From the NCBI GenBank assembly GCA_947479085.1, contig CANJYB010000018.1, forward strand, positions 31,872-95,871: a DNA stretch of 64,000 nucleotides, in the 5' to 3' direction. Made by a program: the position numbers and the translations under genes. Positions within the stretch are counted from its first letter, which is position 1, and each line of letters starts with the position of its first letter. This document shows positions 27,638-35,173 of this stretch, one piece after another. The stretch comes from Bacteroidota bacterium. Lineage in GTDB: Bacteria; Bacteroidota; Bacteroidia; 2-12-FULL-35-15. The notes under the pieces were generated by a model. It was not told the DNA's origin, made no database searches, and worked only from the letters and a program-made list of their open reading frames with translations.

Positions 27638-29086
27638 ATGAAACTAAATAAATTAGAAAAAAAATATTTTTCCTCTGTGGTTCTCCGTGTCTTCTCCGAG
27701 AAACTCTGTGTAATTAAAAAATATTCTTTCTTAATTATTTTGGCTTTTGCCATTTTGCCTTTTTCCTCATTTTCCCAATCCAAACAAACCAAACCACTTA
27801 CCCGAATAGAGTTCGTTTTTGACGCATCGTTCAGTATGTTCGGCCAATGGCAAAGCGGTATGAAAATGGACATTGCTAAAAAGATGCTCAGCGAATTTCT
27901 GGATAGTATGCAGGGAAGAGATAATATTGAAATTGCATTACGCTGTTATGGTCATCAGCATTCTTTAAGGCCTGAAAGGGATTGCAAAGACTCAAAACTG
28001 GAAGTGCCTTTCGGGAAAAATAATTTGGCTGCTATTAAAAACAGGTTGAAAACCATTATGCCTAAAGGAACCACTCCAATTGCTTATTCATTGGAGCAAT
28101 GTGGAAATGATTTCCCCACACCAACTTCTACCTATGTACGGAATATCATTATTCTGATTACTGACGGGATAGAAGAATGCGATGGTGACCCTTGTGCTGT
28201 TTCTCTTGCTTTACAAAAGAAAGGCATTGTTCTCAAACCTTTTATTATAGGTATTGGTCTCGACCAGAGCTACCTCAGTCAGTTTGCCTGTATTGGTAAA
28301 TTCTATGATGCCTCCAGCGAATCCACTTTTAAGAACATCCTTAATATTGTAGTTTCCCAGGCGTTGAATAGTACAACTGTTCAGGTTAATTTAAACGACA
28401 TTGCCGGAAGACCTACCGAAACAGATGTCGATATGACTTTTTATGATGAGCAGACAGGAATCATAAAATACAATTACATGCACACCATTGGTAACAAAGG
28501 AGTGCCTGATACTGTTGTTATTGACCCGATTGGAACTTATAAAATGGTAGTACACACCATTCCTGAAGTAGAAAAGAAAGGAATTGTATTAATACCTGGA
28601 ATTCATAATATTATTGCAGTGGATGCAGCGCAAGGTTATATTACCTTAAAAATGGGAGGAAATGTTAGTCCAACTTGTATTGTTAGGAAAAAAGGAGAAA
28701 TGCAAACACTGAATGTTCAACAGTTTAATTCAACAGAGAAATACCTCATAGGGAAATACGATTTGGAAATATTAACGCTCCCCAGGATAAAATTAGATAA
28801 AGTGGACGTATCGCAAAGTAAAACCACAACTGTTGAAATCCCTCAGTCGGGTAACGTTTCTATTTCCAAACCGAGCGAAGGCCCGGGAAGTATTTATGTG
28901 GAAGAAAATAATAAAATGGTATTCGTTTGTAATCTTAACAGCAACATTACTCAGGAAACCATTGTGCTTCAGCCGGGAAGATACCGTGTGGAATACCGTC
29001 CTAAAAACGCAAGAGAATCTATTTATACAATAGAAAAGACATTTAAAATAGAATCAGGTAATTCCACTTCCGTTAAATTATTTTAG
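27638..29086 (+). CDS. secreted VWA-domain protein between the transketolase halves
   Basis: The 482-aa protein has a hydrophobic export signal at about residues 27-48 (YSFLIILAFAILPFSSFSQ). A von Willebrand A domain follows at about 60-250. Its MIDAS metal site is complete: DASFS in EFVFDASFSMFGQW, the TTPIAYSLEQ threonine and the ILITDGIEECDGD aspartate. The second half (about 260-482) is beta-rich and looks like two or three Ig-like modules. The N-terminal 26 residues are encoded by sequence resembling a dispersed intergenic repeat (CTCTGTGGTTCTCCGTGTC at about 27674), so the true start might be the in-frame GTG inside it. It reads in the same direction as the transketolase genes. Ligand is unknown. 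Confidence 0.85.
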   Translation: MKLNKLEKKYFSSVVLRVFSEKLCVIKKYSFLIILAFAILPFSSFSQSKQTKPLTRIEFVFDASFSMFGQWQSGMKMDIAKKMLSEFLDSMQGRDNIEIALRCYGHQHSLRPERDCKDSKLEVPFGKNNLAAIKNRLKTIMPKGTTPIAYSLEQCGNDFPTPTSTYVRNIIILITDGIEECDGDPCAVSLALQKKGIVLKPFIIGIGLDQSYLSQFACIGKFYDASSESTFKNILNIVVSQALNSTTVQVNLNDIAGRPTETDVDMTFYDEQTGIIKYNYMHTIGNKGVPDTVVIDPIGTYKMVVHTIPEVEKKGIVLIPGIHNIIAVDAAQGYITLKMGGNVSPTCIVRKKGEMQTLNVQQFNSTEKYLIGKYDLEILTLPRIKLDKVDVSQSKTTTVEIPQSGNVSISKPSEGPGSIYVEENNKMVFVCNLNSNITQETIVLQPGRYRVEYRPKNARESIYTIEKTFKIESGNSTSVKLF

Positions 29087-29110
29087 GAAGAAAAACTTAT
29101 TAATTACAGA

Positions 29111-30064
29111 ATGAAAAAATACACCTTTACAGAAAAAAAAGATACTCGTTCAGGCTTTGGTGCTGGTTTATCTCAATTAGGAAAAACGAATGAAAATGTA
29201 GTGGCATTGTGTGCAGATTTAACAGGTTCATTAAAAATGGATGCTTTTGCAAAAGACCATCCGGAACGTTTTTTCCAGGTGGGAATTGCTGAAGCCAATA
29301 TGATTGGTATTGCAGCAGGTTTAACCATTGGTGGTAAAATTCCTTTTACCGGAACATTTGCTAACTTTTCTACAGGCAGAGTGTATGACCAGATTCGCCA
29401 ATCTGTTGCTTATTCGGGAAAGAATGTAAAGATTTGTGCTTCCCATGCAGGACTTACTTTGGGTGAAGACGGTGCAACGCATCAGATATTGGAAGATTTA
29501 GGTTTAATGAAAATGTTACCGGGCATGGTGGTAATTAATCCTTGTGATTATAATCAAACCAAAGCCGCTACCATTGCAATTGCAGAATATGAGGGACCGG
29601 TTTATTTGCGTTTCGGTCGGCCAACAGTACCTAATTTTACGGATGCTGAACAGAAATTCGAAATTGGAAAGGCTGTTATTCTGAACGAAGGAAAGGATGT
29701 AACTATTTTTGCTACCGGTCATTTGGTTTGGAAAGCAATTGAAGCCGGTGAGCAATTAGCCGCACTTGGAATAGATGCTGAAATAATAAATATTCATACC
29801 ATTAAACCTTTGGATGAACAGGCTGTCTTAACATCAGTTAGAAAAACAAGATGTGTTGTTACTGCCGAAGAACACCAGATGAACGGAGGCTTGGGAGACA
29901 GTATAGCTCAACTGCTGGCCAGAGAGTTACCATCACCGCTCGAAATGGTGGCTGTTCATGATAGTTTCGGGGAAAGTGGAACACCTGACCAGCTAATGAC
30001 CAAGTATGGTTTGGACGCGGTGAATATTGTGGATGCTGTAAAAAAGGTAATCGGGAGGAAGTGA
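29111..30064 (+). CDS. transketolase, C-terminal subunit
   Basis: The 317-aa protein contains the pyrimidine-binding domain (ADLTGSLKMDAFAKDHPERF, then the catalytic Glu in GIAEANMIGIAAGL). It also contains the transketolase C-terminal domain (about 185-317, KDVTIFATGHLVWKAIEAG to TAEEHQMNGGLGD). It completes the enzyme started by 26728-27576. The start codon is 24 bp after the VWA stop, so the three genes are probably one transcription unit. The ECF sigma gene follows only 28 bp later, so it may be co-transcribed as well. Confidence 0.93.
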   Translation: MKKYTFTEKKDTRSGFGAGLSQLGKTNENVVALCADLTGSLKMDAFAKDHPERFFQVGIAEANMIGIAAGLTIGGKIPFTGTFANFSTGRVYDQIRQSVAYSGKNVKICASHAGLTLGEDGATHQILEDLGLMKMLPGMVVINPCDYNQTKAATIAIAEYEGPVYLRFGRPTVPNFTDAEQKFEIGKAVILNEGKDVTIFATGHLVWKAIEAGEQLAALGIDAEIINIHTIKPLDEQAVLTSVRKTRCVVTAEEHQMNGGLGDSIAQLLARELPSPLEMVAVHDSFGESGTPDQLMTKYGLDAVNIVDAVKKVIGRK

Positions 30065-30092
30065 TGACAGCAGCAGATTTTAAATATAATAA

Positions 30093-30638
30093 ATGGATTT
30101 ATCAGATAAGGAACTTTTAGAACAATTTAATAATCCCGACACGCAGAACTACGCGTTTAATTTATTGGTGCGCCAATACCAAAAAAGACTCTACTGGCAT
30201 ATTCGCAAAATATTGATTGACCATGACGATACAGATGATGTATTGCAGAATGTATTCATTAAGGTCTGGAAAAACCTTCACAACTTTAAAGGCGAATCGC
30301 AATTGTTTACCTGGCTGTTTCGCATAGCTACCAACGAATCCATTAATTTTCTGAATCAAAAGAAAAAAAGAGCCGGTGTTCCATTGGATGCAGTTTCTTC
30401 TTTTCTGGCAAATAATCTGGAAAGTGATAGTTATTTTAAAGGGGATGAAATACAGGCTAAACTTCAAAAAGCTATTTTAACCTTACCCGACAAACAGCGG
30501 ATTGTTTTTAACATGAAATACTTTGATGCAATGAAATACGAGGAGATGAGCGGCATATTGGAAACTTCTGTTGGTGCCCTCAAAGCTTCTTACCATCATG
30601 CAGTAAAAAAAATTGAAAATTATTTAACTTCTCATTAA
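30093..30638 (+). CDS. ECF RNA polymerase sigma factor
   Basis: The 181-aa protein has a region 2 of sigma-70 type: NLLVRQYQKRLYWHIRKIL, DDTDDVLQNVFIKVWKNL and FTWLFRIATNESINFL. Region 4 (about 125-175) has LPDKQRIVFNMKYF and a helix-turn-helix (YEEMSGILETSVGALKAS). There is no region 1 or 3, as in all ECF factors. The next gene encodes a membrane protein of anti-sigma layout and the third a Spy-like periplasmic protein, suggesting an envelope-stress circuit. The target promoters are not shown. Confidence 0.92.
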   Translation: MDLSDKELLEQFNNPDTQNYAFNLLVRQYQKRLYWHIRKILIDHDDTDDVLQNVFIKVWKNLHNFKGESQLFTWLFRIATNESINFLNQKKKRAGVPLDAVSSFLANNLESDSYFKGDEIQAKLQKAILTLPDKQRIVFNMKYFDAMKYEEMSGILETSVGALKASYHHAVKKIENYLTSH

Positions 30639-30671
30639 ACCTTTTCCGAAAATACCAATCAAACTTCCGAA

Positions 30672-31262
30672 ATGAGCAATAATAATAATATAGAAAATCA
30701 GGAAGAAGATTTAAAAGGATTAGCTCCTCATCTTTTTAAGGTGACAAACAATGCTCCTTTTAAAGCTAACGAAGATTATTTTGAAAACTTCACTTCTAAA
30801 CTTCAGAATGAAATTGTGGATTATGAAGAAATAAAAAATGAAGCACCTGTTCTCTCAGCAATTCCTAAATATAATCCGTTTACCATACCTGCTGATTATT
30901 TTGAATACTTGCCGTCACGAGTTCAGCAAAATGTACTTAATGCAAAGCAATCATTTTCTTTTATCGATTGGTTGTTATTATTAATCAAACCGCGTTTTGC
31001 AGTTCCTTTTATTGCCACCGTTTTTATTACTGTTGCAGGAATTAATTTTATGAATAAAAACGGGGATACTCCGAAAGCGGAAACGGCAGAGGAAATAACA
31101 ACGGAAGAGCAACTTTATAATATTGATGAATCAACTATACTGGAATCACTTTACGCAAATCAGAATGAAGCTGTCAATAGCACTTCTGCAGATGAAGGTA
31201 ATATTCAAAACTATTTGATGGACAACAATATTGATGAATCTAATTTGAATTATGAATTATAA
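30672..31262 (+). CDS. probable anti-sigma factor, single-pass membrane protein
   Basis: The 196-aa protein is acidic. Residues 1-100 are cytoplasmic-type and repeat an ANEDYFENFTSKLQNE and IPADYFEYLPSRVQQN pattern. One membrane segment lies at about 112-130 (FAVPFIATVFITVAGINFM), and a 65-residue outer tail is rich in E, N and S. The position directly after the ECF gene (33 bp) and before a periplasmic Spy-like gene fits an anti-sigma factor. No classical zinc anti-sigma motif is visible, so the assignment rests on context and topology. Confidence 0.65.
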   Translation: MSNNNNIENQEEDLKGLAPHLFKVTNNAPFKANEDYFENFTSKLQNEIVDYEEIKNEAPVLSAIPKYNPFTIPADYFEYLPSRVQQNVLNAKQSFSFIDWLLLLIKPRFAVPFIATVFITVAGINFMNKNGDTPKAETAEEITTEEQLYNIDESTILESLYANQNEAVNSTSADEGNIQNYLMDNNIDESNLNYEL

Positions 31263-31274
31263 ACTGAATAAATT

Positions 31275-31796
31275 ATGAAAACCATGAAAAAAGTGAAAGC
31301 TGTAATGTTAATAGGAATAATAGCCTGTTCAACTTTATCATTTGCTCAGAAAGGCGACCCTGAAGCAAAAAAGGAAAAACGTGCGGAACGCCAGAATGAA
31401 AAACGTGAAGACATCGAAACATTAAAAATTGGCTTCCTTACCAAAAGATTGGATCTGACTCCTGAAGAAGCACAGAAATTTTGGCCGGTATACAATCAGT
31501 ACAGTTATAAATTGCAGGACATTCGCAAAAAGCGCAGAGAAGATTTTCGTGACACAAAGCAGAAATTCGATGAACTTTCTGATAAAGAAGTGGAAGCTGC
31601 AGTAGATAATGAAATTGCTTTTCGTCAAAAGGAGTTGGACATACAAAAAGAGTATCATTCCAAATTTAAAGGTGTATTGCCTATTAAAAAGGTAGCAAAG
31701 CTATATGCATCGGAAGAGCAATTTAAAATGGAACTTTTAAATAAACTGAAAGATAGAAAAGATCCACCACCTCCTCCTCCAAGAGATAGAGAATAA
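31275..31796 (+). CDS. periplasmic Spy/CpxP-like protein
   Basis: The 173-aa product has a signal peptide (1-25, ending STLSFAQ) and a highly charged helical mature part. It includes FLTKRLDLTPEEAQKFWPVY, a variant of the LTxxQ helix of Spy/CpxP-type periplasmic chaperones, and ends in a PPPPPP stretch. The third gene of the ECF operon is often the sensor partner in Bacteroidota and in CnrYXH-like systems. It may bind unfolded envelope protein or metal and signal to the anti-sigma factor; this is inference. The terminator at 31822 follows. Confidence 0.7.
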   Translation: MKTMKKVKAVMLIGIIACSTLSFAQKGDPEAKKEKRAERQNEKREDIETLKIGFLTKRLDLTPEEAQKFWPVYNQYSYKLQDIRKKRREDFRDTKQKFDELSDKEVEAAVDNEIAFRQKELDIQKEYHSKFKGVLPIKKVAKLYASEEQFKMELLNKLKDRKDPPPPPPRDRE

Positions 31797-31821
31797 CAAC
31801 ATCCCCACATAAAAAAACATG

Positions 31822-31850
31822 GCCCTGCTTTTTAAAAGCAGGGCTTTTTT
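31822..31850. terminator. bidirectional terminator
   Basis: The perfect GCCCTGCTTTT / AAAAGCAGGGC stem is followed by T6. It overlaps the stop codon of the convergent saccharopine dehydrogenase gene. Confidence 0.85.
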
Positions 31851-33177
31851 ATTTTATTGTTTCTTCAAATTTAACTCCGAGCGTTTCCAACTCCGTTAGC
31901 AATGGTTCGTATATTTCTTTGATGGTAGGTATAGTAACTCCTCTTGCGGAAATCTTTCCTTGTAAAATTAATTTAGTTGCTATTGCTAATGGCAACCCTA
32001 CTGTTTTTGCCATGGCAGTATACGTTTGGTCTTCTCCTTTTACTGCCAATGATGAAGTGATTGTTTTCGTCTCTCCATATTTGTTTTTGAATTGAAACTG
32101 GTGTTGCATCAATATCATGTCTTTATCATGTTCCTGCAGTTTCCATTTTCTTTCAAGTAATTCCTGCAGTATTTGTGCAGGACTAGCATTCGAAAGCGGT
32201 ATTCTTTCATCACTTAATATTCCTGTCCAGTCTATCTTCAGTGCCGTTTCTCTGTCTATCATATTTTCCATCAGCAGCGCTAATTTAGTTTTGGTTGGCA
32301 TCTTATCACCAGGGAGAAAGGATTCTACTAACTCACGATACGTTAATTTATCTGATGCTTCTATTTTATAGGTATCATCTGTAAAACCTAACTTTACAAA
32401 TACATTCCAGGCCTTACAAAATCCTTGCATTCTTAATGTTCCGCGAAGCATGGTAGGAATATTTTCTATTCCATATAATTTCCGGTAGGCCAATGAATCA
32501 CGGTTGGCATAGGCATCAAACTTCCCGTAATCTTTCATTTCTACTGTCTCAGTTTGCGTAAACAAACGATTGTAAGGGATATATTTATATTGACCATTTT
32601 CAATATACTGTGCTGTTCCTTGTCCCGCCAATATTACATTCCGCGGGTTCCACGAAAATTTATATCCCCACGGATTATCATTGCTTTCAGGCGCAACCAA
32701 TCCTCCGCAATACGATTTAAAAGAAATTAATTCTCCTCCTTGCCTGTGAATTTCATCAATCACTTTCATGGCCGATGCATGGTCAATTCCAGGGTCAAGG
32801 CCGATTTCATTCATTAAGATAATTCCCGAAGCTTTAGCTTCTTCATCCAATTCATGCATCTCTTTCGATACATAAGATGCCGTCACTAAATGTTTTTTAT
32901 ATCGTACACAATCTCTCGCCACTTCCATATGCATAAATGCAGGAAGCATAGAGATGACTATGTCTGCATGTTTTATTTCTTCCTCTCTCTGCTCCTTATT
33001 ATTTATATCCAATAAAATTGCCCGCGCATTAGTATGGTTTCCTGTTTTTTGTTTTACAAGTTCAAGCGAAACATCACCAACAGTAACATTCCAGTTTTCT
33101 GTTGCTGAATTATCCAATAAATATTTTATCAGCGATGATGCTGAACGACCTGCTCCTATTACTAAAATGTTTTTCAT
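31849..33177 (-). CDS. saccharopine dehydrogenase family protein
   Basis: The enzyme reads MKNILVIGAGRSASSLIKYL from the ATG at 33177 (442 aa). The ORF extends to an ATG at 33210, but the Rossmann fold of the family begins right after the start chosen here. The N-terminal NAD(P) domain has VIGAGRSAS and VGDVSLELV. The middle has SYVSKEMHELDEEAKASG and MNEIGLDPGIDHASA, typical of saccharopine reductase and LYS9-like enzymes. The C-terminal catalytic domain runs to about residue 420 (TAMAKTVGLPLAIATKLILQ). It catalyses an NADP-linked step between saccharopine and aminoadipate semialdehyde plus glutamate, or a related reaction. No lysine-pathway gene is adjacent. Confidence 0.85.
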   Translation of the reverse strand: MKNILVIGAGRSASSLIKYLLDNSATENWNVTVGDVSLELVKQKTGNHTNARAILLDINNKEQREEEIKHADIVISMLPAFMHMEVARDCVRYKKHLVTASYVSKEMHELDEEAKASGIILMNEIGLDPGIDHASAMKVIDEIHRQGGELISFKSYCGGLVAPESNDNPWGYKFSWNPRNVILAGQGTAQYIENGQYKYIPYNRLFTQTETVEMKDYGKFDAYANRDSLAYRKLYGIENIPTMLRGTLRMQGFCKAWNVFVKLGFTDDTYKIEASDKLTYRELVESFLPGDKMPTKTKLALLMENMIDRETALKIDWTGILSDERIPLSNASPAQILQELLERKWKLQEHDKDMILMQHQFQFKNKYGETKTITSSLAVKGEDQTYTAMAKTVGLPLAIATKLILQGKISARGVTIPTIKEIYEPLLTELETLGVKFEETIK

Positions 33178-33302
33178 TCCCCAGTTTTTATTTGCCTGCA
33201 AAGTTATCATAAAAGAAATTCCAAATGCTAAATTCTAAATCCAAATTTAGGTTTGGCACAGCAATTGTATTTACTCTTATATAACAATTAAAAATTAAAA
33301 TT

Positions 33303-33869
33303 ATGAAAAAAATTACACTTACAATCGCAGCAATCATGGTGCTAATGGTAAGCACCTTTGCACAACATCATAACCCGAATGGTTATTATCAGCAATCGTC
33401 TACCTATTGGGTTGGAGGTGGACAATATGCTAACACATCTTGTGGAACTACAATTACCTACGGGCATCATGGAAATCATCATCAAAATAATTATTATAAC
33501 CAGAATAATAATAATCCGCAAAATGCAAGTTGTACAAATTATTCTTACAATCAATACAACTGTGCACCGGCAAACTATAATTACCCGATGAGCCAGAGAG
33601 ATTTTGAATATGCAAAACAATCTATTGCTTCAAAAGGATTTGATGAAACAAGATTAATTATGGCAAAGCAGGTAGTAGCAAGCAATCGTTTACTTTCCGG
33701 ACAGGTGGAACAACTGATGAACCTGATGAGTTTTGAAAGCACCAAACTGGAATTAGCAAAATATGCATGGAATCATACATTGGACAGGGAGAACTATTAT
33801 AGAATCAATGATGCATTTAGTTTCGAATCTTCAGTTTGTGAATTAAATAAATACATTCAGTACAATTAA
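33303..33869 (+). CDS. DUF4476 domain secreted protein
   Basis: The 188-aa protein has a signal peptide (1-20, ending VSTFAQ). It then has a low-complexity stretch rich in H, N, Y and Q (about 21-98, for example HHGNHHQNNYYNQNNNN), and a DUF4476 domain at about 98-186. The domain markers are FEYAKQSIASKGFDETRLIM, AKQVVASNRLLSGQVEQL and YRINDAFSFESSV. The family is common in Bacteroidota and has no known function. Histidine clusters could bind metal, which is inference only. The gene is monocistronic. Confidence 0.85.
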   Translation: MKKITLTIAAIMVLMVSTFAQHHNPNGYYQQSSTYWVGGGQYANTSCGTTITYGHHGNHHQNNYYNQNNNNPQNASCTNYSYNQYNCAPANYNYPMSQRDFEYAKQSIASKGFDETRLIMAKQVVASNRLLSGQVEQLMNLMSFESTKLELAKYAWNHTLDRENYYRINDAFSFESSVCELNKYIQYN

Positions 33870-33894
33870 AGTTTGGGTTAGTAGTTTGTGATGA

Positions 33895-33928
33895 AAGGGG
33901 AGGCTGAGCAATCAGTTCTCCCTTTTTT
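33895..33928 (+). terminator. probable terminator
   Basis: AAAGGGGAG pairs with CTCCCTTT with one bulge across a 15-nt loop, followed by T7, 26 bp after the DUF4476 gene. Confidence 0.4.
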
Positions 33929-34087
33929 TATTTCTTTTATTTAACTGCATACTGCTATTATCTTTATCACAAAAAAACAAGTCCACACTATTTTGTCTAT
34001 CTTTGTACTTTATTAATCGGTATCATATTTTCCCCTCTTTTTTAAAACCTCAGAATTAAAAGTATTTTACCCCAAACAAATTTAACA

Positions 34088-34861
34088 ATGGACACAACAA
34101 AAGAATTAAAATTAGCTGTACTTATAGATGCAGACAACGTTCCGTATTCGAACGTAAAAGGAATGCTCGAAGAAATTACAAAATACGGAACTCCAACTTT
34201 CAAACGAATTTATGGCGATTGGACAGCACCCACCTTATCAGGATGGAAAACAGTATTGCTTCAGAATGCAATTACGCCCGTGCAGCAATACAGCTATACC
34301 TCCGGAAAAAACTCAAGCGATTCAGCTTTAATCATTGATGCAATGGATATTCTTTACACCGGTGGTGTGGATGGTTTCTGCATTGTTTCAAGCGATAGCG
34401 ACTTCACACGATTAGCCACCCGCCTTCGCGAAGCAGGTATGAAAGTGGTGGGCATTGGCGAAAAGAAAACTCCCTATGCATTTATCGCAGCTTGTAATAA
34501 ATTTATTTACATCGAAATTTTAAAGAAAGAAATAAAGGAAGTGACTATTTCAAAAAACACCTCAAAAGAACCGGTGAAGAAAAGCGCTCCTGCTCCAGCA
34601 ACTTCAGTAGTTTCTTCTGTCGATAAGGAATTAATAAAATTAATTTCCAACAGCATCAATGACATAGCGGATGAAGAAAGCGGATGGGTTTTCTTAGGTG
34701 CATTGGGTAGTTTAATAATAAAAAAACAACCCGACTTCGACCCTCGTAACTATGGCTATAAAAAGCTTCTGGATTTAATTTCAACAATCAAAGAAATTGA
34801 ACTGGACGAACGCCCTACCGGAAAGAATAACATTTCCCATTTCTACGTAAGAACAAAATAA
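34088..34861 (+). CDS. NYN (LabA-like) nuclease-fold protein with OST-HTH domain
   Basis: The 257-aa protein has a PIN-like NYN domain at residues about 8-150. The acidic residues are in AVLIDADNVP (Asp14, Asp16), SSDSALIIDAMD and CIVSSDSDFTRLATRLREAG. The last of these is a strong LabA/NYN signature. A K/S/P/A linker (about 155-180) leads to a C-terminal OST-HTH/LOTUS domain (about 183-255, WVFLGALGSLIIKKQPDFDP and YGYKKLLDLIS). Such proteins are predicted RNA-binding ribonucleases; the substrate is unknown. A TATCTTTG -7 box sits just upstream. The gene stands alone. Confidence 0.9.
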   Translation: MDTTKELKLAVLIDADNVPYSNVKGMLEEITKYGTPTFKRIYGDWTAPTLSGWKTVLLQNAITPVQQYSYTSGKNSSDSALIIDAMDILYTGGVDGFCIVSSDSDFTRLATRLREAGMKVVGIGEKKTPYAFIAACNKFIYIEILKKEIKEVTISKNTSKEPVKKSAPAPATSVVSSVDKELIKLISNSINDIADEESGWVFLGALGSLIIKKQPDFDPRNYGYKKLLDLISTIKEIELDERPTGKNNISHFYVRTK

Positions 34862-34926
34862 AGTCCAGACTTTTTATAAACTACTACCTGATAACAACAA
34901 AGCAGTCAGGTTAATGATTTAGATAA

Positions 34927-35011
34927 GACTCCGGAGGAGTCAAATGTTAATAGCCCCCAGTGAAACTGGGGGTAAAAAAGCGGAGCCCACCTTACCAACT
35001 CCGGAGGAGTT
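34927..35011. repeat. dispersed palindromic repeats (ACTCCGGAGGAGT type)
   Basis: Two copies, GACTCCGGAGGAGTC (34927-34941) and AACTCCGGAGGAGTT (34997-35011), flank the hairpin CCCCCAGTGAAACTGGGGG. The outer base pair changes in compensation (G-C to A-T). This looks like a REP-type intergenic family. No gene lies in 34862-35171. Confidence 0.6.
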
Positions 35012-35083
35012 GAATATAACACTGAACTCTTTTGAAGTTTTTGCTGATTCTGATAATTAAGATTTCCTTAACATTAGGGCTGT

Positions 35084-35173
35084 GACCTAACACCCCCTCT
35101 CCTTTGGATAGGAGGGCAAACAGCTAGTGGCTGTTTGAGCCAGCTTGTGTGAAAGAAGGGGAGGGGTGAGGTT
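35084..35173. repeat. imperfect inverted repeat with inner hairpin
   Basis: The outer arms ACCTAACACCCCCTCTCCTT and its imperfect partner (GGGGAGGGGTGAGGTT) enclose the stem AAACAGC-tagtg-GCTGTTT (35118-35136). Related sequence occurs near 22720 and 50900. It may act as a terminator for the deiminase gene on the minus strand. Confidence 0.5.

Noticed and set aside
33178..33210. Longer N-terminus for saccharopine dehydrogenase
   Set aside because: The Rossmann fold begins right after the ATG at 33177 and the upstream eleven residues have no family match.
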